Of a stretch of 64,000 nucleotides of DNA, positions 33,960 to 45,682 are shown in pieces. Numbering within the stretch: the stretch's first letter is position 1; each line of letters starts with the position of its first letter. The stretch spans positions 496,001-560,000 of the forward strand of contig CM070570.1 in NCBI GenBank assembly GCA_036346355.1, given 5' to 3'. The DNA comes from Rhipidocladum racemiflorum (taxonomy: Eukaryota > Streptophyta > Magnoliopsida > Poales > Poaceae). The position numbers and the translations under genes are program-made. The notes under the pieces were generated by a model. That model was not told the DNA's origin and made no database searches. It worked only from the letters and a program-made list of their open reading frames with translations.

Positions 33960-35600
33960 TGCTTCTCAAACACGTTGGGAGGAAGACCTTTGGTGAGTGG
34001 ATCCGCTAACATGTCTTTTGTGCTTATATGCTCAAGTTCTATTGTTTGATCCTGGATTTTCTCCTTCACAACATAAAACTTGATCTCTATGTGTTTGGCT
34101 GCACCACTTGACTTGTTGTTGTGGGAGTAAAATACTTTGGCTCATTGTCGCAAAGATAATTTGAGTGGTTTTTCTATCTTTGTCCACCACTCTCAACCCG
34201 GTACAAACATTTTAAACCACATTGCACCTTGGTTGCCTCATAGCATGCCACAAACTCAGGCGTGCATTGTCGACGTTGCAACGATCGATTGTTTTATACT
34301 TTTCCATGATATAGCTCCTCGGCAAGGGTGAACACATATCCTGATGTGGACTTTCCAGGTGTCTTTACACCTGCCCAATCTGCATCTGCATAGCCCATAA
34401 TTTCTAGGGCACTTGACTTTCTATATGTTAGCATGAGGCTCTTTGTCCCTTGCAAATACCGCAAGGCTTTCTTCTGACTTTCAGGTGATCAACTCCTGGA
34501 TTAATCTGATATCTTCCAAACATCCCGGTTGTAAATGCTAAGTCAGGGCGAGTACATATTTGAGCATACATTATGCTTCCGACAGCTGAAGCATATGGTA
34601 CTGATTTCATTTGATCGATCTCATACTTGTTCTTTGGACACTGAAAATTTCCAAACTTATCGCCCTTGACTATTGGAGCAGGCGTGGCATTACACATATG
34701 CATACTATATCTTTTCAAAACACTTTCTATGTATGCCTTCTGTGATAGCCCTAGCACCCCTCTTTTTCTATCTCGGTGTATCTCAATTCCTAATACATAG
34801 GATGCTTCACCAAGATCTTTCATATCAAACTTTGAGGACAAGAACTTCTTTGTCTCTAGCAGCAGATCCTCGATCACCGCTTGCTAATAGGATATCATCC
34901 ACATATAAAACTAGGAAAATATACTTCCCTCTACTAAACTTTGCATAAATGCGCTTGTCCTCCTCATTCTCTTTGAACCCAAAATTTCTTATGGTTTCAT
35001 CAAACTTAATGTACCACTTGTCTAGACGCTTGTTTTAATCCATAAATGGACTTCTTTAATCGACATCCCATATTTTCTTTTCCTTCCATGACAAAACCTT
35101 TGGGTTGCGCCATGTATACATTTTCATATAAATCCCCATATAGGAATGCCGTCTTAACATCCATCGATGTAATTCTAAATCATAATGAGCAACGAGTGCC
35201 ATAATGATTCTAAAAGAATCCTTTGTCGAAGCAGTGAGAAGGTTTCTGTATAATCTATTCCTTCTCTCTCGAGTGAAGCCTTTGCGACAAGTCTAGCTTT
35301 ATATCTTTCAACATTCCATTTTTAGTCACTTTTGGTTTTGTAGACCGATTTACATCCTATTGTTTTGTCTACTTTGTGAATTTCTTCTAAATCCCAGACT
35401 TTGTTTGTACTCATGGATCTCATTTCATCTTGCATGGCAGCAAGCCACTTCGATGAATTGGGACTTCGCATCGCTTCCTCATAAGAGGTGGGATCACCCT
35501 CTATCTCTATGTCTTCACTGACATAAACTTCATAATCAGCTGGAATAGCTGATCTCCTCGCTTCTCTGTGATCTTCTAAGTGGTTCTTGAGCAGGTTCTT
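33960..35600 (-). pseudogene. Reverse transcriptase and RNase H of the copia element, frameshifted
   Basis: The catalytic YVDDILLASGD is encoded at about 34876-34908 on the minus strand, followed by FDMKDLGEASYVLGIEIHRD (34760-34830) and the block QKAYIESVLKRYSMHMC. RNase H follows with IMGYADADWAGVKTPG and KSTSGYVF (about 34335-34410). The frame is broken between 34877 and 35600 and again below 34470, and the RNase H C-terminus is degraded. In an intact element these domains copy the RNA into DNA. Confidence 0.85.
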
Positions 35601-35606
35601 TGCTCT

Positions 35607-37258
35607 CTACAGAGGTCGCTCAGGTTCCTCACTAGCAACAGTAGGGGCCTCGGGCTCCACAACAGGTGCCTCTGGCACACCGACTGTTGAACTCGGAGAA
35701 ACACCGGCAGGTGCTGTAACTTCAGGTGATGCAGCAACAACAGGTATCGAGAAGTAAGGCTCTTGAATCATAGGAGTTGGGGCACAAACCCGCTTCTCAT
35801 CAAGGCTAATTTCTCGGGGTACCATGCTCCCCCTGATCATATCATCCTCTATAAACACAGCGTGTCTAGTTTCTACAAACTTGGTATGTCTGTCTGGACA
35901 GTAGAAACGATAACCCTTTGATCTTTCAGGATAGCCAATGAAATGGCAACTCACTGTCTTTGGATCTAACTTTCCTATGTTTGGGTTGAATACTTTTGCC
36001 TCAGCCGGACAGCCCCACACATGTAGATAGTTTAGTGAAGGCTTCCTCCCAGTCCATAACTCATACGGTGTTTTAGGCACCGACTTACTGGGTACCCGAT
36101 TAAGAATATGGGCAGCGGTTTTTAAAGCCTCCATCCATAGACTAACCGGTAAAGTGGAGTAACTTATCATACTTCTCACCATATCCATTAAGGTACGGTT
36201 ACGCCTTTCAGCTACTCCATTTTGCTGAGGTTCGCCTCAAGCATAGAATCTTGAGCTACTATGCCATTTTCCTGCAGTACCTTGCAAAAGGTCCCGGAAC
36301 TTGGCCATAAGGGTGTGTTTACCGTAGTATTCACCTCCACGGTGCGATCTTACTACTTTAATCTTTAGATCATGTTGATTCTCTATTTCACTTTAAATAT
36401 TTTAAACTTTTCTAATGCTTCTGATCTTTCTTGATAGGATAAATGTAGCCATAGCGAGAATAGTCATCAGTGAATGTAATGAATGAATCAAAACCATCCA
36501 CTGTCTTTACAGGAAAAGGACCACAAATGTCTGTGTGGATTATTTCCAAGATTCCTGTGCTACGCTTGGCGCCTTTCTTTATTTGTTTAACATACTTGCC
36601 TTTAATACAATCTATGCAATGATCAGTGTCAGAAAAGTCTAGTGGAGGAACAATTTCATCTTTAATTAATCGTTCAATTCTCCCTCGAAATATGGCCTAA
36701 ACGACAATGCCATAATTTCGATGACGATTCACTTTCTATTCTCTTTCGCTTTGTATTAACATTGCATACTTTCGCATTCGAGGAGGTACTTATGTCATTC
36801 ACAATATCATAATGGGATAGCAAATAAAGCTTGTCTTGTCGGATGGCAAGACCAACATCTTTATTATTAAACTTTATTACACACTTTCCATTCCCAAAAT
36901 GACACTGAATGTTCTCATCATCTAAGCAAGACACTGAAATCAAATTCCTTCTTAAAGAAGGCACTAATAAAACATCACGCAAATGGAGTATGAAGCCGCC
37001 ATCCAACTCTAATGGAAGATCTCCAATGGCCTCCACATCAGCTTCAACTCCATTCGCCACTCTAATTCCTCTTTCTCCTCTTTGTAGGATCCTCCTCGTA
37101 TGGAATCCCTGTATAGAATTAGCAACATGAACAGTTGCACCAGAATCTATCCACCAAGTGCTAGTTGGTGAATCTATATACAAGGATTCATCTATGAATG
37201 TAACTTGATCTTTACCTCTTTTGTTCAGCCACTTGAGGAAAAGAACACAATCCTTCAT
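35607..37258 (-). pseudogene. Protease and integrase of the copia element, frameshifted
   Basis: Protease: STWWIDSGATVHVANS at about 37125-37170 keeps the catalytic D-S-G. Next comes the GAG-pre-integrase zinc region ending LWHCRLGHISREN (about 36674-36715). The integrase core follows in broken frames to about 36190, and the C-terminal part is a clean stretch at 35607-36188 with [20 protein letters not shown] and [20 protein letters not shown]. At least two frame breaks lie between 36190 and 36674. Confidence 0.85.
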
Positions 37259-38197
37259 GCGGTGCCCTTACGATGACAACGCCTGCAGGTGTCTGGATCT
37301 ATGTGCTCCGGCGGAGGCCTAGGAGGCTGTCCACTGGAACCATGTCCTCCATTTGAGTTCTATCCTCCATTTGAGTGTTCACCCTTCTCAAAATTGGTGA
37401 ACCTTTTCTGCTGATAATTGCCCTTTTGGTAGTTGCCTTTCTTGAAATTTGGCTTATTCTGAATCTGGAAATAATTCTTTTTCTTTTGAGAATGCTTAAC
37501 CAGATTCAGCTCTTCAGCCTTTTGTGCCTTTAATCTTTCTTCTTCTTGGACACACATAGCAATGCACTTTTCAATAGACCACTTTTCTTCACTAATGTTG
37601 TAATTTACAACAAAAGTCTCAAATTCTTTTGGTAATGAAACCAGTATAAGGTGGACTATGAAATCATTCTTTAAAGGCATATCAAAAGACGTGAGAGAGT
37701 GAGCCATGTTAGACATCTTAAGAATATGCTCTCTAATGCCTGGTCCATTACGCAGCCCAGATCCATTATACTTGTCATTGACAAGTTTCTTGATTAATGT
37801 GCCTGCATAGGCCTTTGTGGATCCAAAGAATCGCTTCTTCTATTTTCTTCAGATACTCAGTGGCATCTGTACATTCTGGGATTGCTCCCCTTATGGACTC
37901 AATGATGGTGCCTTTGATCACCATGAGGCACTTTCTATTTGAGTTGTCCCACTTTGCCTTCTCAATACTATACGACAATTCTGCCGCAGCATTATTTGTG
38001 GCTTCCGGACTCCCAGCTGCTGCCAGAACCGGTGCCACAGGCCTTGGATGAAGCAAAGCATAATCTATCTCAGCCATAGCCATGGCCAAGCTCAAATTCT
38101 CTCTCCATGAGGAGTAATTGTTGCCGTTCAACCTTTCAAGCCCTTGAAAGACACTCAAGGAATTGGCAATCTTGGTTGGAAAAGCTTCGGGAAACAA
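37259..38197 (-). pseudogene. gag of the copia element, frameshifted, start codon not clear
   Basis: The N-terminal segment carries LERLNGNNYSSWRENLSLAM (about 38085-38145), a copia gag block. The upstream codon at 38197 is TTG, so the true start is uncertain. The middle segment has DMPLKNDFIVHLILVSLPKE (about 37630-37690). The CCHC zinc knuckle CRRCHRKG...HRMKDC at about 37245-37295 is split by a one-base frame change. Another break lies near 37720-37770. Confidence 0.83.
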
Positions 38198-39260
38198 AAC
38201 AAGAATTTAATCAGTAAACTAAAAGATTATAAACTTTGGCATGAATAAATTAACGTTGGTCAATTAAACATGCTCTCAACTTTAATAAAGACTGATCTAT
38301 TTCTAAAACACCGTTGGGCAGTATTAGAATAGAGCAAACTTTATTCAAAAACTTTCTATCATTCTTAACATGGTCATGGCAAAAAAAAAAAATTATTTTC
38401 AACGTTGGTCAGAAAAATAAAATTACCATGACTATGTGAAATATTATAAAACTATTTTTTATTTACTATTTTCTCTAATTAAATATCCACGTTGGTTTCA
38501 ATTTAATCAGAGAAAAGAAAACTTAAACTTGCAGCGGAAATACAGACTTAATTTGGTACTTAAGCTCATCATGCATAGCAAAATAAACTTAGCCCTAATT
38601 TGTTTGGGCGAAAGCCCAAAGACCCGATCGCCCCTCCACTTCACCAGGCTCGGCCCACTTATGAAAGAACATCATGCTTCATCTGTGCCGTCCGAACGAA
38701 TCGAGCAGTGAGATCGGTTGGAGATCCTACAAAGACCGAAAAATCGGTGCACCTCCAAAACCCTAACAAACTTCCCAAAAAATGGGATCTGGCGGCCGTG
38801 GTCAGGGGCTGCGACCTCCGTGCGTGTACGCCGGCGGCAGCGGCCCCGCGGTGGTGCGAAGCGACAGCGACGGAGGTGTGCTCAGGCGAAAGGGCAGGCG
38901 ATGAGGCCCTCCCACGCACGCGACGAAGCCGGGCGCCAAGACACGCGTGCAGGCAGCGAAGAGGGCAACGCCAGCAGCGCCAGAGCGACCAGCGTGGAGG
39001 CGCACGCATGGGCGGCGGCTTGCGCAGGAGCGCAGCGCGCGCAAAGGAGGTTGGCTCGTGTGGGCTGTCTACCCCCATTTGCTTTTCTTGATCTTGTTCT
39101 AATCCGGTTCTATTGTTTTGGGCTAAAGCTTTGCTATTTTCCTTCCTTCTAATTGCTAGTCACGGTTAGTGTTCTTACTGATTTGGAGAATCCTCTTTCT
39201 AATTTCTCTACCCGAAGGGGGAACTTCAATCTAGAGTTTAGATCTAGGCACTAATGCATA
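38198..39260. other. Leader of the copia element
   Basis: About 1 kb between gag and the primer-binding site. GC-rich around 38780-39060, where overlapping ORFs occur on both strands without domain signature, so no gene is called. Confidence 0.6.
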
Positions 39261-39272
39261 GCTCTGATACCA
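39261..39272 (-). promoter_or_regulatory. Primer-binding site of the copia element
   Basis: The minus strand reads TGGTATCAGAGC, the exact 12-base site for initiator Met tRNA, one base from the LTR end at 39274. Confidence 0.93.
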
Positions 39273-39273
39273 T

Positions 39274-39692
39274 TGTGAAGTCTAATGGATCTTCGTGCCT
39301 TAGATTAAACACCTAGAAGTAGGGCTTAGTGATACATTCGGGGTTTGAAGAGCTTGAGGATGCCATTTCTTTACGGAGAGGAAGGAGAGGACGACGGTGG
39401 CAGCAGTCTCGTGGAAGAAGACGGCGTGGTCGTCCGTTCTGCAGAGAGGGAGACGGCCGTCGTCTCCTGCGCGCGGTGAGGACGGCAGTAGAGGTACGAC
39501 GACGAGGACGTCGTGGCCTTTCCCGTTGCTCCACACGCAAGTAGATCGGATTGGTTTGTTGGGGGGTATGTGCTCCAAGGACGTGGGTTCATGGGCCGGT
39601 CTACCCCCCTCTATTTATAGCGCGTGTGCAACAGGGGGCCACAACCATAAAGGTCGGTTGCGCCCCCGATCAGGGCGCGAGATCAACCAACA
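39274..39692 (-). repeat. 5' LTR of the copia element (419 bp)
   Basis: The plus strand begins TGTGAAGTCTAATGG and ends GAGATCAACCAACA. TATA box TATAAATA on the minus strand at 39612-39619. It is complete, and its right end directly abuts the right copy of the 352-bp duplication. Confidence 0.93.
39612..39619 (-). promoter_or_regulatory. TATA box of the copia 5' LTR
   Basis: The minus strand reads TATAAATAGAGGGG, 74 bp after the LTR start in element orientation, a normal position for a short copia U3. Confidence 0.7.
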
Positions 39693-40044
39693 GTGTCTGC
39701 ACTAGATGTTAGATCGCCCCTTTCCACAGAAGATATTGCCATCTTCTGTCCGTTGGCGCCTTGGGTTGGGAATCTGACAGTTTTTGGACGCTGTGTTTAG
39801 TGATGCTATTGGAGCACACTTGTAATTGGTTTGACCTCATCTTTCGATTATATGCACTTTGCTCTCTAAAGATCTCCAACTCAAGAGAAAATTAACAACT
39901 CAAAAGCTATTACTAATCAATTATATATTGGATACACGGGTAAGAAGCCAAAGGAGATTACCCGCAAACAGGGGCGGAGCCAGCCCAGGCCCAAGCCTCG
40001 GGCTAGCGGCTAACTGATCTTAAATTAAATCTCTATTTTTAATC
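39693..40044 (+). repeat. Right copy of the 352-bp direct duplication
   Basis: Matches 32919-33270 over its full length with two visible substitutions. Part of it (about 39830-39970) has a third, diverged relative at 44070-44215. Confidence 0.95.
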
Positions 40045-40137
40045 ATTTTTCAATAAATTTTTAAAAAAATTTAATGAACTTTTGGTACTAGGCCCCGGGC
40101 TGCAGCACGGACAGCCCGGGGCCTCTATCCGCCCCTG
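39969..40137. mobile_element. hAT-type MITE (169 bp)
   Basis: The ends CAGGGGCGGA and TCCGCCCCTG are perfect inverted repeats with the 8-bp duplication CCCGCAAA on each side (39961-39968 and 40138-40145). The same element is present as a 76-bp fragment at 33195-33270, cut by the copia LTR. Confidence 0.92.
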
Positions 40138-40145
40138 CCCGCAAA

Positions 40146-41190
40146 CCACCCCAGAAACTACATGTGTCTAGAGATCATGGAACATATATAGTGCTACCTA
40201 CAATGTGGTACGCGAGTATATTTGCGCGCGGATGTATCAAGAGCTAACCCAACAGTACGTTTCCCCATTTCTGTTGGTTATTATGCCTAACCCTCCCTTA
40301 GTTGCTTAGGTCCGGCTCCTGTGGACTCTCTAGATTTGAAGGAGATGTGGGAATTTATGAAGCAGATTTGTTTTCTCTTTTGTTTCGGTTCGTTTCACCG
40401 AGGTACCCAAAATCAATTCCATCTTCTATTAATCTTGGGAGCATGGAAGCATCGTAGCTAAGGTGTTGAAAGATCATGAGATGGTTTATCCATGTTTGTT
40501 TGACTGTGTTTGAACTTGTGGTGATCAGGTTTGAGTTTGAATCGAGTTTGCTTTTTACTTTGAGCAATTAGAGTTGATGTGAGTTGTCTAGGACAAGTGA
40601 TCGGAGCCTTGACTGGTTGTAGCCTTAACTGATCGGAGCCTTAAGTGGTCGGGCCTTGACAGTTTGGAGCCTTAAGTGGTCATGGACTAAGCCAGTCACA
40701 ACTTTCTGTTGCATATTATCTTGAGCAATGCTATGTGAAGTTGTGCTTGCGTGTGATACTTGCAAGATTTCGAAGCTATGTCACAAACTTCTGATGTGCT
40801 TGTATGTGATGGTTGCAGAATTTTGGAGCTAGGTCATGGTGAGGCGGAGGAGACCAGGACTAGGCTAAAAGAGCTGAAGACCAGACGGTCGAGGTGTCGC
40901 TGGAGGATGACTGAGGCCAAGAGTCACTGCAAGCTGAGAGGCAAATGGATGGTTGAGATGGTAACTTAAGGCCTACTCAAACGAAGAAATATCGTTGGAT
41001 CAAGATTTTGCGGGTGGAGTAGCGGTTAAGTTAGTGTAGGTGGCGTAGCGGTTAAGTTATTGTAAGTGGATAAAACACTGTTATGTTGTTGAGTTACGGG
41101 TTAGTCCATGTATGAGTGAGTGAGTGAATCTCAACTCTTGATGATGTTTCTTGAGGGGCAAGTGGTCATCTAAGGGTGGAGGTTGCTCCT
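40146..41190. other. Intergenic, no gene seen
   Basis: Contains four short imperfect repeats around GATCGGAGCCTTGACTGG and GGAGCCTTAAGTGGTC at about 40598-40685. A 69-codon ORF at 40760-40969 has no signature. Confidence 0.5.
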
Positions 41191-41941
41191 AGTGTGCTAT
41201 AAATAGAGATGTGGAGGGATGCCTCACCCCCTAAGCCTTTATGAAGGATTTTTGGTTTCCTGGTGCTCATTTAAGCAACATTTGAGCTGTACCCAGGGTT
41301 CACTAAATCGTTTCGTGCGATTTTCGCATGAACAGTGATTTTCGATAATCGTAAAAATCGAGTCGAAAATCGGCCGAAAATCGTTAAAAATCGGATGAAT
41401 TCAAAAACCAAATTTTTTCAAAAAAATTTCAAAAATCGTCGATTTTCGTGGAAAATCGACGGTTTCGTGTGGAAAATCGACGACCGTGTTGAACTTTTTT
41501 GTGCGATCGATTTTTGTAGCGATTTTCGACGATTTTTGGCGAAAATCGACCGATTTCCACCGATTTTCGACCGGTTTTTGACACGTAATTTTTTTCGAAT
41601 TTTTTTGAATTATTTTTTGAATTGGATCGGTTTACCGACCGGTTTTTTATATCGGGCCGCGGCGATATGGCCGAAAATCGAGCGATTTTCGTCGATTTTT
41701 TGAACCCTGGCTGTACCTGCCTGATTTTAATTGTAAAATTTTCAGAAGCAGATAAGACGTTTGCATTTTTTTTAAAAAAAATTCTGGCAATGTTGCTGTC
41801 TTTGTATATGCTCTTCAGTTTTTTTTATTTTTTTGGGGGTACTAAATGAAGTCTAATATTTCTAGAAATTTTAATACATGATACTTTGGAACTCTTTATG
41901 ATACCATTAAAAAGAGTATGATAAAACTTGTAAATTTTTAT
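41191..41941 (+). repeat. First copy of a roughly 325-bp tandem duplication, interrupted by a MITE
   Basis: AGTGTGCTATAAATAGAGAT to AACTTGTAAATTTTTAT matches 41962-42281 once the hAT MITE at 41294-41709 and one copy of its 8-bp duplication are removed. Confidence 0.92.
41294..41709. mobile_element. hAT-type MITE (416 bp) rich in GATTTTCG words
   Basis: The ends CAGGGTTCA and TGAACCCTG are inverted and flanked by the 8-bp duplication GCTGTACC (41286-41293 and 41710-41717). Most of the interior is made of AAAATCG and CGATTTTC words in both orientations. The paired copy at 42056 gives the unoccupied site (GCTGTGCC once). No coding capacity. Confidence 0.92.
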
Positions 41942-41961
41942 ACATTCCAGAATCTCTATTT

Positions 41962-42281
41962 AGTGTGCTATAAATAGAGATGTGGAGGGATGCCTCACCT
42001 CTAAGCCTTTATGAAGGATTTTTGGTTTCCTGGTGCTCATTTAAGCAACATTTGAGCTGTGCCCGCCTAATTCTGTAAAATTTTCAAATGCTGATAAGAC
42101 GTTTGCATTTTTAAAAAAATTCTGGCAGTGCTGCTGTCTTTGTATATGCTCTTCAGTTTTTTTATTTTTTTTAGGGGCCACTAAATGAAGTCTAATATTT
42201 CTAGAAATTTTAATACATGATACTTTGGAACTCTTTATGATACCATTAAAAAGAGTGTGAGAAAACTTGTAAATTTTTATA
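41962..42281 (+). repeat. Second copy of the tandem duplication, empty of the MITE
   Basis: Carries the same TATAAATAGAGATGTGGAGG start and the same interior with scattered substitutions and small length changes. Only one GCTGTGCC is present at the position where the first copy holds the MITE. Confidence 0.92.
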
Positions 42282-43886
42282 AAAATCTGACGGTGCCTCT
42301 ATTCCTTTTCACTAATTGCTAGTTTTGACATTCCAGAAGCACTAAATGATTTCAAAATTGTTGAAATTTTTTTAGGTATTTTATAGATTAATTGGCATTT
42401 ATTTAGATTTTCAGTAAAAAAAATTTCAATTTACCTTGAGTGTGCCGAAAATCGAATAAAACCGGTTGAAAATCAATGAAAATGGTTAAAAATCGATGCG
42501 GAAAGTGGTGTTGCTTTGTTTGCCAATTTTCAAAGAAAACCAATCGAAAATCGGTGAAAATCGATAAAATTGGTCTATTTTCGAAAAATTTTTACCACCG
42601 AATTCAAAGAGCTTGACGTTGAAACGGTTCGATTTCTATCGATTTTTGGTGCTGACCACCCGGCAATTTTCGAGCTCAAAACGTATTGTAATCCTTGGCC
42701 ACAGCGATAGATAGCTCTTGCTCGTGCATTTCTATCTTGGCAAGGTTTGTCCATTGGGGATAATGCCCTGCTTCGTTCAAGACCGTCTCCTCTAAGGCGC
42801 TGCAACCTACCATTGTCAAAAACAGCAGCCTATCTTGCACAGTAGCACCTCAAAAACAGATGGATGCATCTCTACAGGCTCTAGTCAAGTTTCGCCATAT
42901 CCTTATAGTCTCATCCACTATATCTTCACCTGTTGTGATCGTTCATGACTCCAATGATGGTAATAACTCTCTTGATCGGCATAAAAGCGATGCATGCTGT
43001 GGTCTCAAATTAGTGGAGAAGCCACAGCTCTGTCCTTCTATTAGATTTTAGGTCAAAGATGTATTTCCATTCAACGTCCACTAATGTTTCTTGATCGGAG
43101 TATACGTTTAAGATGTTACAAGTCTTTTCTGCATTTAGAATTAGTGATAATTCCTTATTTGCTGGACAAATACTGAAACATTTTTTTATTAGTTAGAACT
43201 GTTGTACAATTTTTGTTCACTTAGGCTACTGTATTTAAAATTAGTGGTAGTTAAATTTATTTACACGTATCATTTATACATGTAATATTGTTTCGATTGC
43301 ATTTACAGTATTTCTTGTTATCATGTGAAATTTCTTTGGCATGTTAATGACAAACTTTGTTAGCAACAAGAGAGAGGTGTTCTCTTCTATTGTTGAGAAG
43401 TTGAACACACATATTGCTCAAATGGTGCTTTCCAGAAGCTGTATCAATGGTATTTTCTTGTAGTATGTTCTTTTACAGGTGTTATAACCAGTTATTACTT
43501 GTATCAAAACAAGCTAATTGATTATGCTAGTTTCAGTTCTAGGACAAAAATTGCTGCATATTTAAGAGCACGCTTATTCTGTCTATATACTTCTCTCTAT
43601 GCATGCACTTTTCTGCTTGTTTATCTGATTGTATCGATTTCGATGGTATAATCACCTGTTTGACTCCTACTTTCCTACTTGTTTTTTTAGGCATAGATGA
43701 GTCTTTGCCATGGAGGTCATGCCTGGATTTCCTTTGCATACTTACCGGTAAGCACTCACCACCACCAAGAGAAGAGGAGTCTTAATTGTCGACATATTTC
43801 TTGAGATTTTAGGCTGGCATGTTTTGGTTTTGTCTTTTCAGAGTAGCTTATAGTGATCTGATTAATCGTCAAATTTGCGGTATCTG
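42282..43886. other. Intergenic, no gene seen
   Basis: 42440-42670 is again rich in AAAATCG/CGATTTT words without clear ends. 42680-43060 has moderate GC with short ORFs on both strands and no domain. The remainder is AT-rich. Confidence 0.5.
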
Positions 43887-44036
43887 CCGTTCATTTGTCT
43901 TCTCTTCTTCTTCTTTTCTTCTTCTTCTTCTACTTCTTTTCTACTGAGACCAACCGTTTATTTGTCTTCTCTTCTTCTTCTTTTCTTCTTCTTCTTCTAC
44001 TTCTTTTCTACTGAGACCAACCGTTTATTTGTCTTC
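43887..44036 (+). repeat. 67-bp tandem repeat, CTT-rich
   Basis: Two full units and the start of a third: CCGTT[C/T]ATTTGTCTTC, then TTCTTC runs, then TTTCTACTGAGACCAA. Copies begin at 43887, 43954 and 44021. Confidence 0.95.
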
Positions 44037-45682
44037 TATTGGTGAGATATGAGCACACATCAAGTAACTGGTTCGACCCCATTGCCTTGTGATTGTGCAT
44101 TTTGATCACAGCATCTCTACTCTCTTTAGATCTGCTTGCCTCAAGAATCAATTGAAAAACCAAAAGTTATTCATCAATATATACACGGGTAAGAAACCTA
44201 AGGAAATCATGTCAATATATAATAGTCAAAAGATAAGCCAGTAACATGTCTTTTTTCTCAAGATACAACGATATACTGTTGCTGTTCTTAGATTCTCAAA
44301 ATTGCTCCGATCAAGAAAACTATGGAGGCCAAACCAAAAGATCGAAAAGGTTAACCAAGGGAAGGGAAGGAATTGACAGAGATAATTGGAATTAGTTGTC
44401 TAGGAAAGTACATAGTTGCGATTGATAAAAATGGAAAAGTACATCCCTAGACACAAATTCCAACAATCTCCAGCAATACTACTTCCATTCCCTGTAAACC
44501 ACCTCAAGAAATGCCTAAAAGATCATTGGGAGGAAAATTTCTAAATTTTGTGTATATTGTTGTTGCCTAAGGACTGCAGCCTACCCGCTCTATATAGCAT
44601 GATCTACATGTATAATTTTGGAAAACCATTATTGCGTAAAACCGAAAATAATAGCTTGCGTAAAACCGAAAGCAATAATTTTGGAAAATCATTATTGCGC
44701 ATTCATAATATTACAACAATAGCTGACTAGAAAACTACACCTACAAAACCAGGTTAGGAAATAGCTCGCGTACATTCATAATACTACAAAAACATTTGAC
44801 AGGACAGCCGGCGCCTATAAAACCACATCAGAAAATAGTTGGCGTCCATTCACTGCATCGCAAAAACAATTCAAGAAACAATTTGCACCTATAGAACCAC
44901 GTTAGAAACCAATTCACAAAGCAACCAGAGCTCATATGAATCTTTTAGAATTACTTTGCTCGTTGAAGTTTCATAATATGAATTTTTTAGAGTTATTTTT
45001 ACCCCTGCGTACCCACATGGGAAAAAAAAAATTACTATCAGATTGCTCGTTGAAGTTTCATATGAATTTTTTTAGAGTTATTTCTATACCTGAGTACCCC
45101 ATGTGGAAAATTTTACTAGGAGACATGAAAAAAATACATTTGATTATGCCATAAAATTGTTGGTGCCTAATGACAATATAAAACTTATTCGTATTTTACT
45201 TCCTATAAACTGATAACGCTATGTTCCAAATGACATCACCTTTGATGTGATACACGAATAAGTTGGGAAACAAAGGAAGTAGCCAGAGCCTATATGTAGT
45301 AGCCTAAGCATTGGAGAGCTTTTACTGCATATTACCACATTGTAACACTACATATATGTACACATTTTAAACAGAGTACACAAAGTAGAAGTGGCAAGAA
45401 ACCAGCAGCAAATAACAACATTTTTTTTTTGTGCAGAGTCCTAAGTTCCACGTCTGGCAATTGTAATACCATATAGTTGTAATAACACGAAAAATATTCT
45501 ACTGTCATGTCCGAAAGATTTTGTTTCTTTAGTTGATCAGTTCAGCAATCGTTTTGCTGAAGCCGTGTGTGTCTGATTTTTGTCCGACATTGGCATATTG
45601 CAAGGAAGAAGAAAAATTGATGCAACTTAGCTTTATACCGCAATGCAATTGCTGAACAAATCTAGAAGAGATCAGATGCGAG
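44037..45682. other. Intergenic, no gene seen
   Basis: 44070-44215 is a diverged copy of part of the duplication around the copia element. About 44936-45115 holds two related units with TTGCTCGTTGAAGTTTCATA and TTTTTTAGAGTTATTT. The rest is AT-rich and without signature. Confidence 0.5.

Larger units (their letters stand above)
33277..39692 (-). mobile_element. Ty1/copia retrotransposon, outer end of 3' LTR truncated
   Basis: Minus-strand order from right to left: 5' LTR (39274-39692), primer-binding site (39261-39272), leader, gag, protease, integrase, RT, RNase H, polypurine tract (33682-33697), 3' LTR (33277-33681). Protease-integrase-RT order identifies copia. The two LTRs are almost identical, indicating recent insertion, yet gag-pol is broken by several frameshifts. 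The left LTR lacks its outermost 12 bp and is fused to the interior of a hAT MITE. Confidence 0.93.

Noticed and set aside
38659..39152. Overlapping ORFs of 139-163 codons in the copia leader
   Set aside because: Located between the primer-binding site and gag, present on both strands at once, no domain.
41196..41206. TATAAATAGAG as a promoter of a host gene
   Set aside because: It lies in a tandem duplication (again at 41968) with no coding region downstream; possibly from an old element's promoter but not assignable.
41335..41703. A 122-codon ORF in the GATTTTCG-rich MITE
   Set aside because: Low-complexity translation (KNR, FDR repeats) of a non-coding hAT MITE with clear ends.
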